Shown here in pieces: positions 8,331 to 15,957 of a stretch of DNA of 64,000 nt. The DNA is from Halorubrum laminariae (lineage in GTDB: Archaea > Halobacteriota > Halobacteria > Halobacteriales > Haloferacaceae). The notes beneath the pieces are model-generated. The model made no database searches, had not been told where the DNA came from, and saw only the letters and a list, made by a program, of their open reading frames with translations. Positions within the stretch are counted from its first letter, which is position 1; each line of letters opens with the position of its first letter. Position numbers and translations under genes: made by a program. The stretch lies in assembly GCF_024494655.1 (NCBI RefSeq), contig NZ_JANHDL010000005.1:1-64000 (forward strand), given 5' to 3'.

Positions 8331-8765
8331 ATGACCGGCACGAAGATCGTCGACCTCGCGGCGGTGCCCGAGCGCGGATCGTACCTGTTCACCGCCGAGG
8401 ACGCGGTCACGAACGAGACCGAGGTGATACTCGTGCGCTGTGCGGACGAACCCGGCGTGCGCGCGTGGGTGAACGTCTGTCCGCACGAGACCCAGCGGCT
8501 CGACCGGGGCGACGGCGCGGCGATGCGCGACGGCGAGATCGTCTGTCCGAAGCACGGCTCGATGTTCGACGCCTGCACCGGCGACTGCGATAACGGCGAG
8601 GCCGCGGGAACGAGTCTCCCGGCCGTCGCGGTCGGCGTCGACGACGGCGGCGTGTACCTTACCGACGACGACTACGACTACGTCCGCGACGGGCCGGCCG
8701 ATGGGGACGACGGGCCGGCCGACGGAGATGACGGACCGGGATCGACTTCTCACATCGGTTTTTGA
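8331..8765 (+). CDS. Rieske [2Fe-2S] domain protein
   Basis: A 144-residue soluble Rieske ferredoxin-like protein. Cluster ligands are Cys-Pro-His in NVCPHETQRL (about residues 46-48) and Cys-Pro-Lys-His in IVCPKHGSMFD (about 68-71). There is no membrane anchor, so it is more likely an electron carrier or oxygenase-type ferredoxin than a bc1 subunit. The C-terminal tail contains a tandem repeat of DGPADGD units, from a duplicated 21-bp stretch around 8689-8735, adding negative charge. It stands alone between the HTH gene and the RimK-like gene; no partner oxygenase is visible. Confidence 0.87.
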   Translation: MTGTKIVDLAAVPERGSYLFTAEDAVTNETEVILVRCADEPGVRAWVNVCPHETQRLDRGDGAAMRDGEIVCPKHGSMFDACTGDCDNGEAAGTSLPAVAVGVDDGGVYLTDDDYDYVRDGPADGDDGPADGDDGPGSTSHIGF

Positions 8766-8811
8766 CACGACGCTCACGGGTCCGTTCGTTCACGCGGCGG
8801 AATTCGCTCCG

Positions 8812-10164
8812 TCACTCCTCTTCGAGTATCTCGCCGTCTTCGGCGCGTTCGGTCTCGTCGGCGTCCGCGCGCCGCCGCACGTCGACGCGGTAGTCGCTGA
8901 GGATGTCGCGGCCCAAGAGTAGGGGATACTCCATGTGCCCGCGGTCCTCGACGCTCGCGGTGACGGTGTGTTGGTTCCCGCCGATACCGATGACGAGGTC
9001 GACGACCGGACGGGCCTTTCCGCCCTTCATGCTCCCCGATTTCACGCGCGTCATGCTCTTTATGGGGCCCGCGCCGATCTCGGCGGCGAGCTGCGTGTCG
9101 ATGCTCGTACGGGTCGCGCCCGTGTCCGACTTCGCGAGCGCCTGCGTGGAGCCGGAGGTGCCCGTGACGACGACCTCCTCGATGTAGCCTATGTCGGGCT
9201 GCTCCGTGGTGGTCGGCTTCGGTATCGGCGCACAGGAGGGCCGCGAGTCGTCGAGCGTCCGCGAGACGCGCTCGACCGCGTCGTCGTCGACCTCACCGCC
9301 AACCGTCTCGATCGCGAGCTTCGCGATGTGCGGGGCGGGGCTCGTGCCCGTCGCCTCGTAGAGCCCTTTGAACCCGGCCGTAGGGTTCACCTCCAGCACG
9401 TACCAGCCGTCGTATCCCTCGACGAGGTCGACGCCGGCGTAGTCCAGATCCATCACCTCGGCCGCGTAGAGAGCCGTCTCTGCGGCTTCATCCGGCATGT
9501 CGTCGGTCGCATCCTCGACCGCACCGCCGAGCGCAACGTTGGTCCGCCAGTCGCCCTCCGGCGCGTAGCGGTACATGGATCCGACGATCTCGTCGCCGAC
9601 GATGTACACGCGCAGGTCGCGGTGCTGCTCGTCGTCACGGTCGATGAGCTTCTGGAGGAACGCCTGTCGGTTTCCGACCTTCGGGTTCACGCGCTCCGTG
9701 AGGTCGACCTTCCACGTGCCGCCGCCGTGGGTGCCGATCGCGGTCTTGTACACACCCACGTCGCCGAAGCGCTCGCGGTCCTGATTGAGTCGATCGTTCG
9801 AGAGCGCGAGCAGGGCGTCCGGTACGCGGATGTTCCAGTCGGCGAGCGTCGCGGCCGTAGCGAACTTGTGGATCGCGGCGAGCACGGCGTCCGGCTCGTT
9901 GAGCATCGGGCGGATCCGCTCGAAGGTCGTCGCGAGACCCAGAAGCTCCGCGGGCTGGTCCGTGTTCGACAGGAGCAGGCGGTTCGCGATGACATCGACG
10001 GCGGGCTCGACCGAGACGTCGCCGTCCTCGATGCTTATCGCGGCGTTCTCCTCGCGGAGCCACACCGGCTCGTGGCCCAGATCTTCGACCGCGTTGCAGA
10101 TCGCTTTCGTCTCCTTGCTGTTGTGCAGCGACAGCACTCCCACCCGTACCGAATCCGAACTCAT
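8812..10164 (-). CDS. RimK-like ATP-grasp ligase fused to RimB-like retropepsin/ATP-dependent zinc protease domain
   Basis: A 450-residue two-domain protein. Residues 1-300 form a RimK-type ATP-grasp ligase (pre-ATP-grasp VGVLSLHNSKETKAI, nucleotide-binding KTAIGTHGGGTWKV near 145, and the metal-binding end VLEVNPTAGFKGL near 270). Residues about 315-435 match the RimB/ATP-dependent zinc protease domain with an aspartyl-protease-like core, AKSDTGATRTSID, and the LLLGRDIL signature. Such ligases add glutamate-type residues to peptides or proteins and the second domain trims or antagonises them. It is divergent from the AstE-like gene at 10272; the two commonly travel together, suggesting a peptide modification and turnover system. 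Acceptor unknown. Confidence 0.85.
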   Translation of the reverse strand: MSSDSVRVGVLSLHNSKETKAICNAVEDLGHEPVWLREENAAISIEDGDVSVEPAVDVIANRLLLSNTDQPAELLGLATTFERIRPMLNEPDAVLAAIHKFATAATLADWNIRVPDALLALSNDRLNQDRERFGDVGVYKTAIGTHGGGTWKVDLTERVNPKVGNRQAFLQKLIDRDDEQHRDLRVYIVGDEIVGSMYRYAPEGDWRTNVALGGAVEDATDDMPDEAAETALYAAEVMDLDYAGVDLVEGYDGWYVLEVNPTAGFKGLYEATGTSPAPHIAKLAIETVGGEVDDDAVERVSRTLDDSRPSCAPIPKPTTTEQPDIGYIEEVVVTGTSGSTQALAKSDTGATRTSIDTQLAAEIGAGPIKSMTRVKSGSMKGGKARPVVDLVIGIGGNQHTVTASVEDRGHMEYPLLLGRDILSDYRVDVRRRADADETERAEDGEILEEE

Positions 10165-10271
10165 GCGTGTGCCTGTGCGTGCCGACCTAAAAGGCGCGCC
10201 GATCGCTGCGCACCGGCTCCGTTAGACACTCTGTCGCCATATATATACCCCGCCCCGCGCTCCGCTCTGGT

Positions 10272-11309
10272 ATGAGCGACGACCGGGTGTTCACGTACAA
10301 CGGCGGCGCGGTCCCGCCCGGGGAAACGCAGAACATCCGCTACGGCATCAGCGAGACGTACCTCGGCGACCCGGTCAGAATTCCCGTGACGATCGTCAAC
10401 GGCGAGCGCAACGGTCCCACCGTGTTCCTCACGGCGGCGGCCCACGGTGACGAACTCAACGGCATCGAGGTCGTCCGCGAGGTCGCCCACGAGTGGGACC
10501 TCTCGACGCTCGCGGGGACGCTCGTTTGCCTCCCCGTGCTCAACGTTCCCGGATTCATCGCCCAGCAGCGCTACCTCCCGGTGTACGATCGCGACCTAAA
10601 CCGCTCGTTCCCCGGGAAGGCCGGATCGACGAGCTCGAAGCGCATGGCCCACCAGATCTACGAGAACTTCATCGCCCCCTGCGATTTTGGCCTCGACTTC
10701 CACACCTCCACCCGCGGTCGGACGAACATGCTCCACGTCCGCGGCGACATGACCGACGACGGCGTCCACCGCCTCGCGATGGCGTTCGGCTCGAACGTGA
10801 TCATCGACAGCGACGGTCCGAGCGGTACGCTCCGCGGCGAGGCGACCACCGACGGTACGCCGACGATCACGATCGAGATGGGCGAGGCTCACCGGTTCCA
10901 GCGCGGCCTGATCGACGACGCCCTCGCGGGCGTCCGATCGGTCTTCGCCGAGTACGAACTGCTCGACGCCGACACGGTTCGCTGGCCCGGCTGGCGGACC
11001 ATCGTCGCCGGCGCGGGAGAGAAGACGTGGCTGCGAGCCGACTCCGGCGGTATCGTCGACACCCACTTCGAGAGCGGGTCGCTCGTCCGCGAGGGCGAGC
11101 GGATCGCGACGATCACCAATCCGTTCAAGGAGGACGCCGTCGGCGTCGAAGCGCCGTTCACCGGACTCCTCATCGGCCTCCTCGAAAACCCGGTCGTCTA
11201 CCCCGGGAACCCCCTCTGTCACCTCGTCGAACTCGACGAGTCCACGCGGCGCGCGATCGAGGCCGGCGACGCACCGAAGCCAGTCGGACAGCCGGACTCG
11301 GCGGATTGA
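10272..11309 (+). CDS. Succinylglutamate desuccinylase/aspartoacylase family protein
   Basis: A 345-residue zinc carboxypeptidase-like protein of the AstE/AspA family. The zinc-binding H-x-x-E is in AAAHGDELNGIE (about residues 58-69), followed by NVPGFIAQQRY and DLNRSFPGK (about 112-120), the third ligand in GLDFHTSTRGR (about 144), and the catalytic Glu in ITIEMGEAHRF (about 200). The C-terminal beta-barrel domain is complete. It is divergent from the RimK/RimB fusion and probably hydrolyses an N-acyl amino acid or peptide related to that ligase's product. A stand-alone aspartoacylase role is the alternative. Confidence 0.85.
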   Translation: MSDDRVFTYNGGAVPPGETQNIRYGISETYLGDPVRIPVTIVNGERNGPTVFLTAAAHGDELNGIEVVREVAHEWDLSTLAGTLVCLPVLNVPGFIAQQRYLPVYDRDLNRSFPGKAGSTSSKRMAHQIYENFIAPCDFGLDFHTSTRGRTNMLHVRGDMTDDGVHRLAMAFGSNVIIDSDGPSGTLRGEATTDGTPTITIEMGEAHRFQRGLIDDALAGVRSVFAEYELLDADTVRWPGWRTIVAGAGEKTWLRADSGGIVDTHFESGSLVREGERIATITNPFKEDAVGVEAPFTGLLIGLLENPVVYPGNPLCHLVELDESTRRAIEAGDAPKPVGQPDSAD

Positions 11310-11331
11310 AACAGCGGCGCGCGATCGATCG

Positions 11332-11916
11332 CTACGCGTCGTCGATGAGGCCGCCGAACACCGAACTCGCGGTGTCGGGCACGTCGAAGTCGTGGTAGTG
11401 CTCACCCTTCTCGGCCGAGAGGATGTTGAGCGCGGCGGCCGCGCCGTCGCCCGCGGAGATGACCGCCTGCCACTCCTCCGCGCGGACCATCGCGCCGGTC
11501 GCGTACGCGCCGTCGACGCTCGTCTCCATCGAGACGCCCACGTCGACGAGGTCGCCGTCGAACTCGCAGCCGAGCGACTCCGCGAGGTCGCGGTTCGCGC
11601 CGGTCGCGAGCACGACGTAGTCGGCCTCGTACTCCCCGTCCTCGGTGGTCACGGCGAAGCCGTCGCCCGACTCCGCGACGCCGGTGACCTTCTCTCCCTG
11701 GTGGCGGTCGACGCCGAAGTCGTCGACCTGCTGCCGCGCGGTCGCCATGAACTCGCTTCCGCCGACGGAGCCGACCCCGAGGTAGTTGAACAGGTGCGCC
11801 TTGTGCATCCACGTGCCGTCGGTGTCGAACAGGACCGCGTCGAGGCCGTTCTTGCCCGCGAACAGTCCCGCGCTGAGCCCTGCCGGTCCACCGCCGACGA
11901 TTGCGACGTCTGTCAT
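11332..11916 (-). CDS. Small FAD/NAD(P)-dependent oxidoreductase (thioredoxin-reductase-like)
   Basis: A 194-residue flavoprotein with the FAD-binding VAIVGGGPAGLSAGLFAGKNG motif at residues 4-24, the ATG motif in YVVLATGANRDL (about 101-112), and the C-terminal GD-like region VDGAYATGAMV. It lacks the NADPH domain and CxxC of a full thioredoxin reductase and is much shorter (about 310 expected), as in haloarchaeal mini-TrxR homologues. It is probably cytoplasmic. Its partner is unknown. Confidence 0.8.
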   Translation of the reverse strand: MTDVAIVGGGPAGLSAGLFAGKNGLDAVLFDTDGTWMHKAHLFNYLGVGSVGGSEFMATARQQVDDFGVDRHQGEKVTGVAESGDGFAVTTEDGEYEADYVVLATGANRDLAESLGCEFDGDLVDVGVSMETSVDGAYATGAMVRAEEWQAVISAGDGAAAALNILSAEKGEHYHDFDVPDTASSVFGGLIDDA

Positions 11917-12080
11917 GGGTGACGTATCGTCACCCCGTCAGTAAGAAGTGGCGAAAGCGGCCACCCACGGGGTGGACTGCTGACGCATCGATCGTCGACG
12001 TGGACACCTACGTCGCGGCGGCGCGGCGGCGCGGCGGCGAGAGCCGAAGGTATTTGTCCGCCCCTCCCGGCACGTCGGCT

Positions 12081-13892
12081 ATGAGCGACCGGAGGTCCGC
12101 GAACCCGACAGACCAATCCCCCGGTCGCCCGCGCACCGCTCCTGTCGCGTTTCTCCTCGCTGTCGTCGCCGCGCTCTTCGCCGGCGCGATGCTCGTCGCG
12201 ATCGCGTCCTCGGGAGCCGCCGCCGCGGATACCGCCGCCGCGGATACCGCCGCTGTCGACACCGCAGATTCCGTCGACACGACCATCGGAACCGTCTCCG
12301 ACGACGCGAACGAGACGACACCGCTCGACGACGCGAACGGCACCGTCGAGGTCGTGGTCCGGTTCACACCGATCGAGGACCCCGAAGACCGCGGGTCCGA
12401 TCCCGGCGGCGCGTCCGACGACCAGCGGGACGCGGTGATCACCGACCTCCGCGAGCACGCGGCCGCAGAACAGGACGCCTTCGACGAGTTCGCCGCCGCA
12501 CGCGAGGGCGTCACGGTCGAACGCGAACTCTGGCTTGCGAACGCGGTGGTCGTGACAGTCGACGCCGACGCGGTGTCGTCGGACGCGCTGCTGTCGGTCG
12601 CGAACGTCACTGCAGTCCACGAGAACGTCGCGATCGAACCGCTCGACAGCGCGGCGTCGGCGCGGGGATCGGTCGCGATGTCTCACGGACCCTCGACGAC
12701 CACAGATTCGCCGTCAGCCACACCGTCCGCCCAGATCGAAGCGGACCCAAGCGGCCGCTCCACGGCGGGGCTCCGACAGATCGGCGCGCCGACCGCGTGG
12801 GAGCGGTTCGGGACCCGCGGCGAGGGTGCGACGGTGGCCGTCATCGACACTGGAGCCGACCCTAGACACCGGGACATCGACCTCGACGGGTGGGCGGCGT
12901 TCGATCAGCACGGAACGCTCGTGAGCGACGACCTCGCGGACGCGTCGGACCGGGACGGCCACGGGACCCACGTCGCCGGGACGGTCGCGGGCGGGAACGC
13001 ATCCGGGACGCACATCGGCGTCGCTCCGGGGGCGGACCTCCACGCGATCGACGTGTTCGCCGAGAACGAGACGGCAACGTTCGCGGGCGTGATCGCGGCG
13101 ATGGAGTACGCGACGACGACGAGCGACGCCGACGTGCTCCAGTTGAGCCTCGGGTCGCCGGGCGCGTTCCGCGAGTTCGTCGGTCCGGTGCGAAACGCCC
13201 GTGCCGCCGGCGCGGTCGTCGTCGTCGCCGCCGGAAACGAGGGCGAAAACACCTCGACCAGCCCCGGCAACGTCTACGACGCGCTCGCGGTCGGCGCGGT
13301 CGACAACGCCGGCGAGGTTCCGCCGTTCTCCAGCGGGCAGTCGATCGACACGGCCGTAGCGTTCGAGACGTATCCGGACGACTGGCCCGCGATGTACGTC
13401 GTCCCGGACGTGACGGCTCCGGGTGTCGGCGTCGTCAGCGCCGATGCGAACACGACCGCCACCTACGTCCGACGACAGGGGACCAGCATGGCGGCCCCGC
13501 ACGTCGCCGGTATCGCGGCGCTCGCGGTCGCCGCGACCGACGGGCGGGCCGACGATGCGACTGTTCAGGCCGCGATCGTCGAGACCGCGGTTCATCCGGC
13601 GGCCGCGACCGCCGCGGCGGATGCGACCGACGTGACGGATCCGACAAACATGACCGTTCCAGACGATCGGTATGGGTACGGCGTCGTCAACGCCCCGGCC
13701 GCGGTTGGCGCGGCGGTCGCGGCCGCTCCGCCGGAGCCGACCCCGACGGACGGCGGGACTGACTCTACACCCCCAGACAGCGTCCCTGCGGGCGACGACT
13801 CCGCGAGCGACAACTGGACGTCCGGATTCGGGCCCGTCGCCGCGATCGTCGCGCTCGCGACGGTCGCGCTCGCCGCCGCGCGGGTCCGGTAA
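12081..13892 (+). CDS. Secreted S8 family serine peptidase (subtilase/halolysin-like)
   Basis: A 603-residue extracellular protease. The signal segment is at residues 21-50 (VAFLLAVVAALFAGAMLVAI). An inhibitor-like propeptide (about 85-190) follows, then the catalytic domain with Asp in VAVIDTGADPRH (about 258), His in DGHGTHVAGT (about 297) and Ser in GTSMAAPHVAG (about 471). A Thr/Pro/Asp-rich linker precedes a C-terminal hydrophobic helix ending in Arg (SGFGPVAAIVALATVALAAARVR region), which resembles a PGF-CTERM/archaeosortase-type or membrane anchor. I chose ATG 12081 because a TATA-like box (ggtatttg) lies about 27 nt upstream and the 60 residues upstream in frame are not signal-like. 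Confidence 0.88.
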   Translation: MSDRRSANPTDQSPGRPRTAPVAFLLAVVAALFAGAMLVAIASSGAAAADTAAADTAAVDTADSVDTTIGTVSDDANETTPLDDANGTVEVVVRFTPIEDPEDRGSDPGGASDDQRDAVITDLREHAAAEQDAFDEFAAAREGVTVERELWLANAVVVTVDADAVSSDALLSVANVTAVHENVAIEPLDSAASARGSVAMSHGPSTTTDSPSATPSAQIEADPSGRSTAGLRQIGAPTAWERFGTRGEGATVAVIDTGADPRHRDIDLDGWAAFDQHGTLVSDDLADASDRDGHGTHVAGTVAGGNASGTHIGVAPGADLHAIDVFAENETATFAGVIAAMEYATTTSDADVLQLSLGSPGAFREFVGPVRNARAAGAVVVVAAGNEGENTSTSPGNVYDALAVGAVDNAGEVPPFSSGQSIDTAVAFETYPDDWPAMYVVPDVTAPGVGVVSADANTTATYVRRQGTSMAAPHVAGIAALAVAATDGRADDATVQAAIVETAVHPAAATAAADATDVTDPTNMTVPDDRYGYGVVNAPAAVGAAVAAAPPEPTPTDGGTDSTPPDSVPAGDDSASDNWTSGFGPVAAIVALATVALAAARVR

Positions 13893-13931
13893 TCGCGTCC
13901 GCGACCGCCGGGCGACCTCGTCGAATCGGGT

Positions 13932-14822
13932 TCACTCGGAGAAGTCGGAGAGCGAGCCGCGGGCGTCGCCGTCGGCGGCGTCGCCCCCGTCACCTCCGTC
14001 GTCCGTGCCGTCAGTTTCGTCTGCACGCCGTTCCGGATCGATCGCGTCTTCGGCGGTCTCGGGCTCGCCCCACGGATCGTCGGGGTCGACCGGCTCGACG
14101 GCGCGGTCGAGGTCGGCCTCGGTGTAGTCGTGGTCCTCGTCGAGCAGCATGGCGAGCCGCTGCCACCGGGCGCTGTGCTCGCCTTCGCCCTCCGGCCCGA
14201 CGCGAGCGCCGTGGGTCTTGAAGAACTCGGTGCTCCGGCCGAGCCGCGACCCCTCGCCGGTGTGGCCGTCGAAGATCGCGTCGAACTCGCCGCCCGGTTC
14301 GAGGTCGCCGACGGGGAAGTCGTGGGCGGGCTCCTCTCCTCGCTCGCGGGCCTCGGCACGGCGCTCGGCGACGGCCCGGAAGTACTCGTCGGCGTTCGGT
14401 CCCTCGCGGGTCGACTGGGCGCGGGCGGCTGCGAGCGCCGCGTGGATCGCACAGAGTCGGCCCTTCCACTCGGCCGGCTCCCACCGCTCCGTGGCGAGTT
14501 CCTCGTAACGCTGGATCGTGAGCGCGACATCGCTGCCGGCGCGGAGGTCCTCGACGACGTACAGCGTCAGGCGGTCCCAGAGGTTCCACGCGTAGCCGGA
14601 GCGCGCGAGCTCCCACGCGGCCCACGCGGCGACCTCCTCGTCGGAGCGCCGCACGGCCTTCTGGAGGAGGCTAGAGACGGCGTAGCGGTTGTACCCGCCG
14701 TCCGTCTCGTTCGGTTCCTTCGGCTCGCCGAAGTCGTTCTCGCCAGTCGCGTCCGGCGTCGTGTCGGTTTCCAAGCTCCCGTCCGACCCGAACGTCGCCT
14801 GTCTGTCGTCGCCGTCGGCCAT
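13932..14822 (-). CDS. Acidic haloarchaeal protein with RarA/MgsA C-terminal-like segment
   Basis: A 296-residue protein I do not recognise with certainty. Both ends are low-complexity and very acidic. The core (about residues 44-150) begins YAVSSLLQKAVRRSDEEVAA and continues helical (RLTLYVVEDLRAGSDVALTIQRYEELA). This resembles the C-terminal region of RarA/MgsA-type AAA proteins, which follows the pattern ALxKSxRxSD; the AAA ATPase domain itself is absent. It is therefore either a stand-alone relative of that domain or a convergent helical protein. No signal peptide or membrane segment is present. Confidence 0.6.
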   Translation of the reverse strand: MADGDDRQATFGSDGSLETDTTPDATGENDFGEPKEPNETDGGYNRYAVSSLLQKAVRRSDEEVAAWAAWELARSGYAWNLWDRLTLYVVEDLRAGSDVALTIQRYEELATERWEPAEWKGRLCAIHAALAAARAQSTREGPNADEYFRAVAERRAEARERGEEPAHDFPVGDLEPGGEFDAIFDGHTGEGSRLGRSTEFFKTHGARVGPEGEGEHSARWQRLAMLLDEDHDYTEADLDRAVEPVDPDDPWGEPETAEDAIDPERRADETDGTDDGGDGGDAADGDARGSLSDFSE

Positions 14823-14996
14823 ACGCCCGTTCCCGCTGCAAGCGACTTAAAAACCGCGCGCAACCGTGAACCGTTCTGGCGGCGACGGCGGTACCGGCGA
14901 CGACCGTTCCGTCGCCGGATCGGGTCGCGGTACGACTGCTCACACCGGTGGCGAAAGAGAACCCTTAAGTTGGATCCGGCGGCTATAATTCAGTGA

Positions 14997-15070
14997 CCGC
15001 CCTTAGCTCAGCCTGGTAGAGCAGTCGACTGTAGATCGACTTGTCCCCCGTTCAATTCGGGGAGGGCGGA
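14997..15070 (+). tRNA. tRNA-Tyr (GTA)
   Basis: The sequence folds as a cloverleaf. The acceptor stem is CCGCCCT/AGGGCGG with discriminator A at 15070. The anticodon stem GTCGA/TCGAC encloses loop CTGTAGA, so the anticodon is GTA. The T arm is CCCCG/CGGGG. CCA is not encoded, as usual in archaea. A TTAAG box near 14965-14970 could be its promoter. Confidence 0.95.
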
Positions 15071-15091
15071 CTTCCTTTCCAGCCGATTCAG

Positions 15092-15111
15092 AGTCGACTG
15101 TAGATCGACTT
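15092..15111 (+). repeat. 20-bp copy of the tRNA-Tyr anticodon arm
   Basis: AGTCGACTGTAGATCGACTT at 15092-15111 is identical to 15023-15042 inside tRNA-Tyr. Archaeal integrases often recombine at tRNA anticodon or T arms, so a detached copy just downstream looks like an old attachment-site scar. Only 22 bp separate it from the tRNA end, so nothing is carried between the copies now. Confidence 0.6.
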
Positions 15112-15259
15112 TCCCTCCCCGTCCCCGAGAGCAGATCGAAGCGAGCAGAACTCGCCGCTCACGCGGCGTTCTCGGCATTCCAGATGATGGGTTCGCATCT
15201 CAATATCCACTTATCAGGCCCGCGTTGTGGGCTGTGACCCCACAACTTATTACAGTCGG

Positions 15260-15280
15260 ATCGTAATACGATCGTACGAT
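15260..15280. promoter_or_regulatory. Overlapping palindromes at the start of the 44-aa gene
   Basis: ATCGTA-A-TACGAT (15260-15272) overlaps the perfect palindrome ATCGTACGAT (15271-15280). The second one runs into the ATG at 15279. This is a typical position for an autoregulatory operator. Confidence 0.45.
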
Positions 15281-15413
15281 GCCCACTCATAAATCCCCAA
15301 ACGCGGACGAAGAACTAGCTGAGGCGACGGGCGAGCCTCGCGAAAAGTTCTCCGCTGAAGGGTACGAAATCCCCGATTTCGATGATCTGGAGTCGGTTCC
15401 AGAAGACGAGTGA
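15279..15413 (+). CDS. Small acidic hypothetical protein (44 aa)
   Basis: An ATG at 15279 opens a 44-residue frame beginning MPTHKSPNADEELAEATGEP and ending SVPEDE, stopping with TGA at 15411-15413. It is short and acidic with no recognised domain. Palindromes abut the start codon, and it ends 6 bp from the stop of the convergent 128-aa gene. Size, charge and placement resemble an antitoxin or small regulator, but that is only inference; whether it is translated is uncertain. Confidence 0.45.
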   Translation: MPTHKSPNADEELAEATGEPREKFSAEGYEIPDFDDLESVPEDE

Positions 15414-15419
15414 GAGTAG

Positions 15420-15806
15420 TTACTTGTCCGGACCGAAGGACCGCAGTATTTCCTCTTCCATCTGATCTAGGTACTTCTCGCAGTACGCTGGCGCTCTGTT
15501 GAGCGGCACGTCTGGAAAATTCCGCCGTACATCTACCTTCTGATCGCCTCTGTAGAGATCGATGTGGAGACCTTCTTCGCGAATATCGTGTCCCCATTCG
15601 GCTTCCGGATGATGGTCGAACCGGGCCACCTGTCCCCAGTCCTGCTCGAATCCGACTCTGTTTCCGGTGTTCTTCTCAAGTTGCACTACGAACCATCGAA
15701 CGTTTCCGCCTAGCGTCCCGATCTCTACCCGGATACGGGTGACTCCGTACTGAAGCGGAGACCTGTAATCGATATCTGGATCGTCGAAATCGGGTACGTT
15801 TCCCAC
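15420..15806 (-). CDS. Hypothetical protein, haloarchaeal accessory family (128 aa)
   Basis: A 128-residue protein with alternating beta strands (TRIRVEIGTLGGNVRWFVVQLE at about residues 23-44) and a helical C-terminus (APAYCEKYLDQMEEEILRSF). It carries the clustered HHPEAEWGHD motif near residue 65. I do not recognise the family. It lies in the accessory pocket behind tRNA-Tyr, convergent with the 44-aa gene. Codon use is less G+C-rich than in the flanking core genes, consistent with acquisition. Confidence 0.65.
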   Translation of the reverse strand: MGNVPDFDDPDIDYRSPLQYGVTRIRVEIGTLGGNVRWFVVQLEKNTGNRVGFEQDWGQVARFDHHPEAEWGHDIREEGLHIDLYRGDQKVDVRRNFPDVPLNRAPAYCEKYLDQMEEEILRSFGPDK

Positions 15807-15957
15807 GGTTCTGATTAGTCAGAGAGTAGGCAGACGCTAAAAAACGCCCTATTCTGCGGAACGGGCAAATCACTCAGTGACCGGCGCGGGCTTCGCTCAT
15901 CGGCCCGCTGGTCGCTCTCGATGACGCGAGCGAGCACGCGACGCCCCCAGAGCGGAC

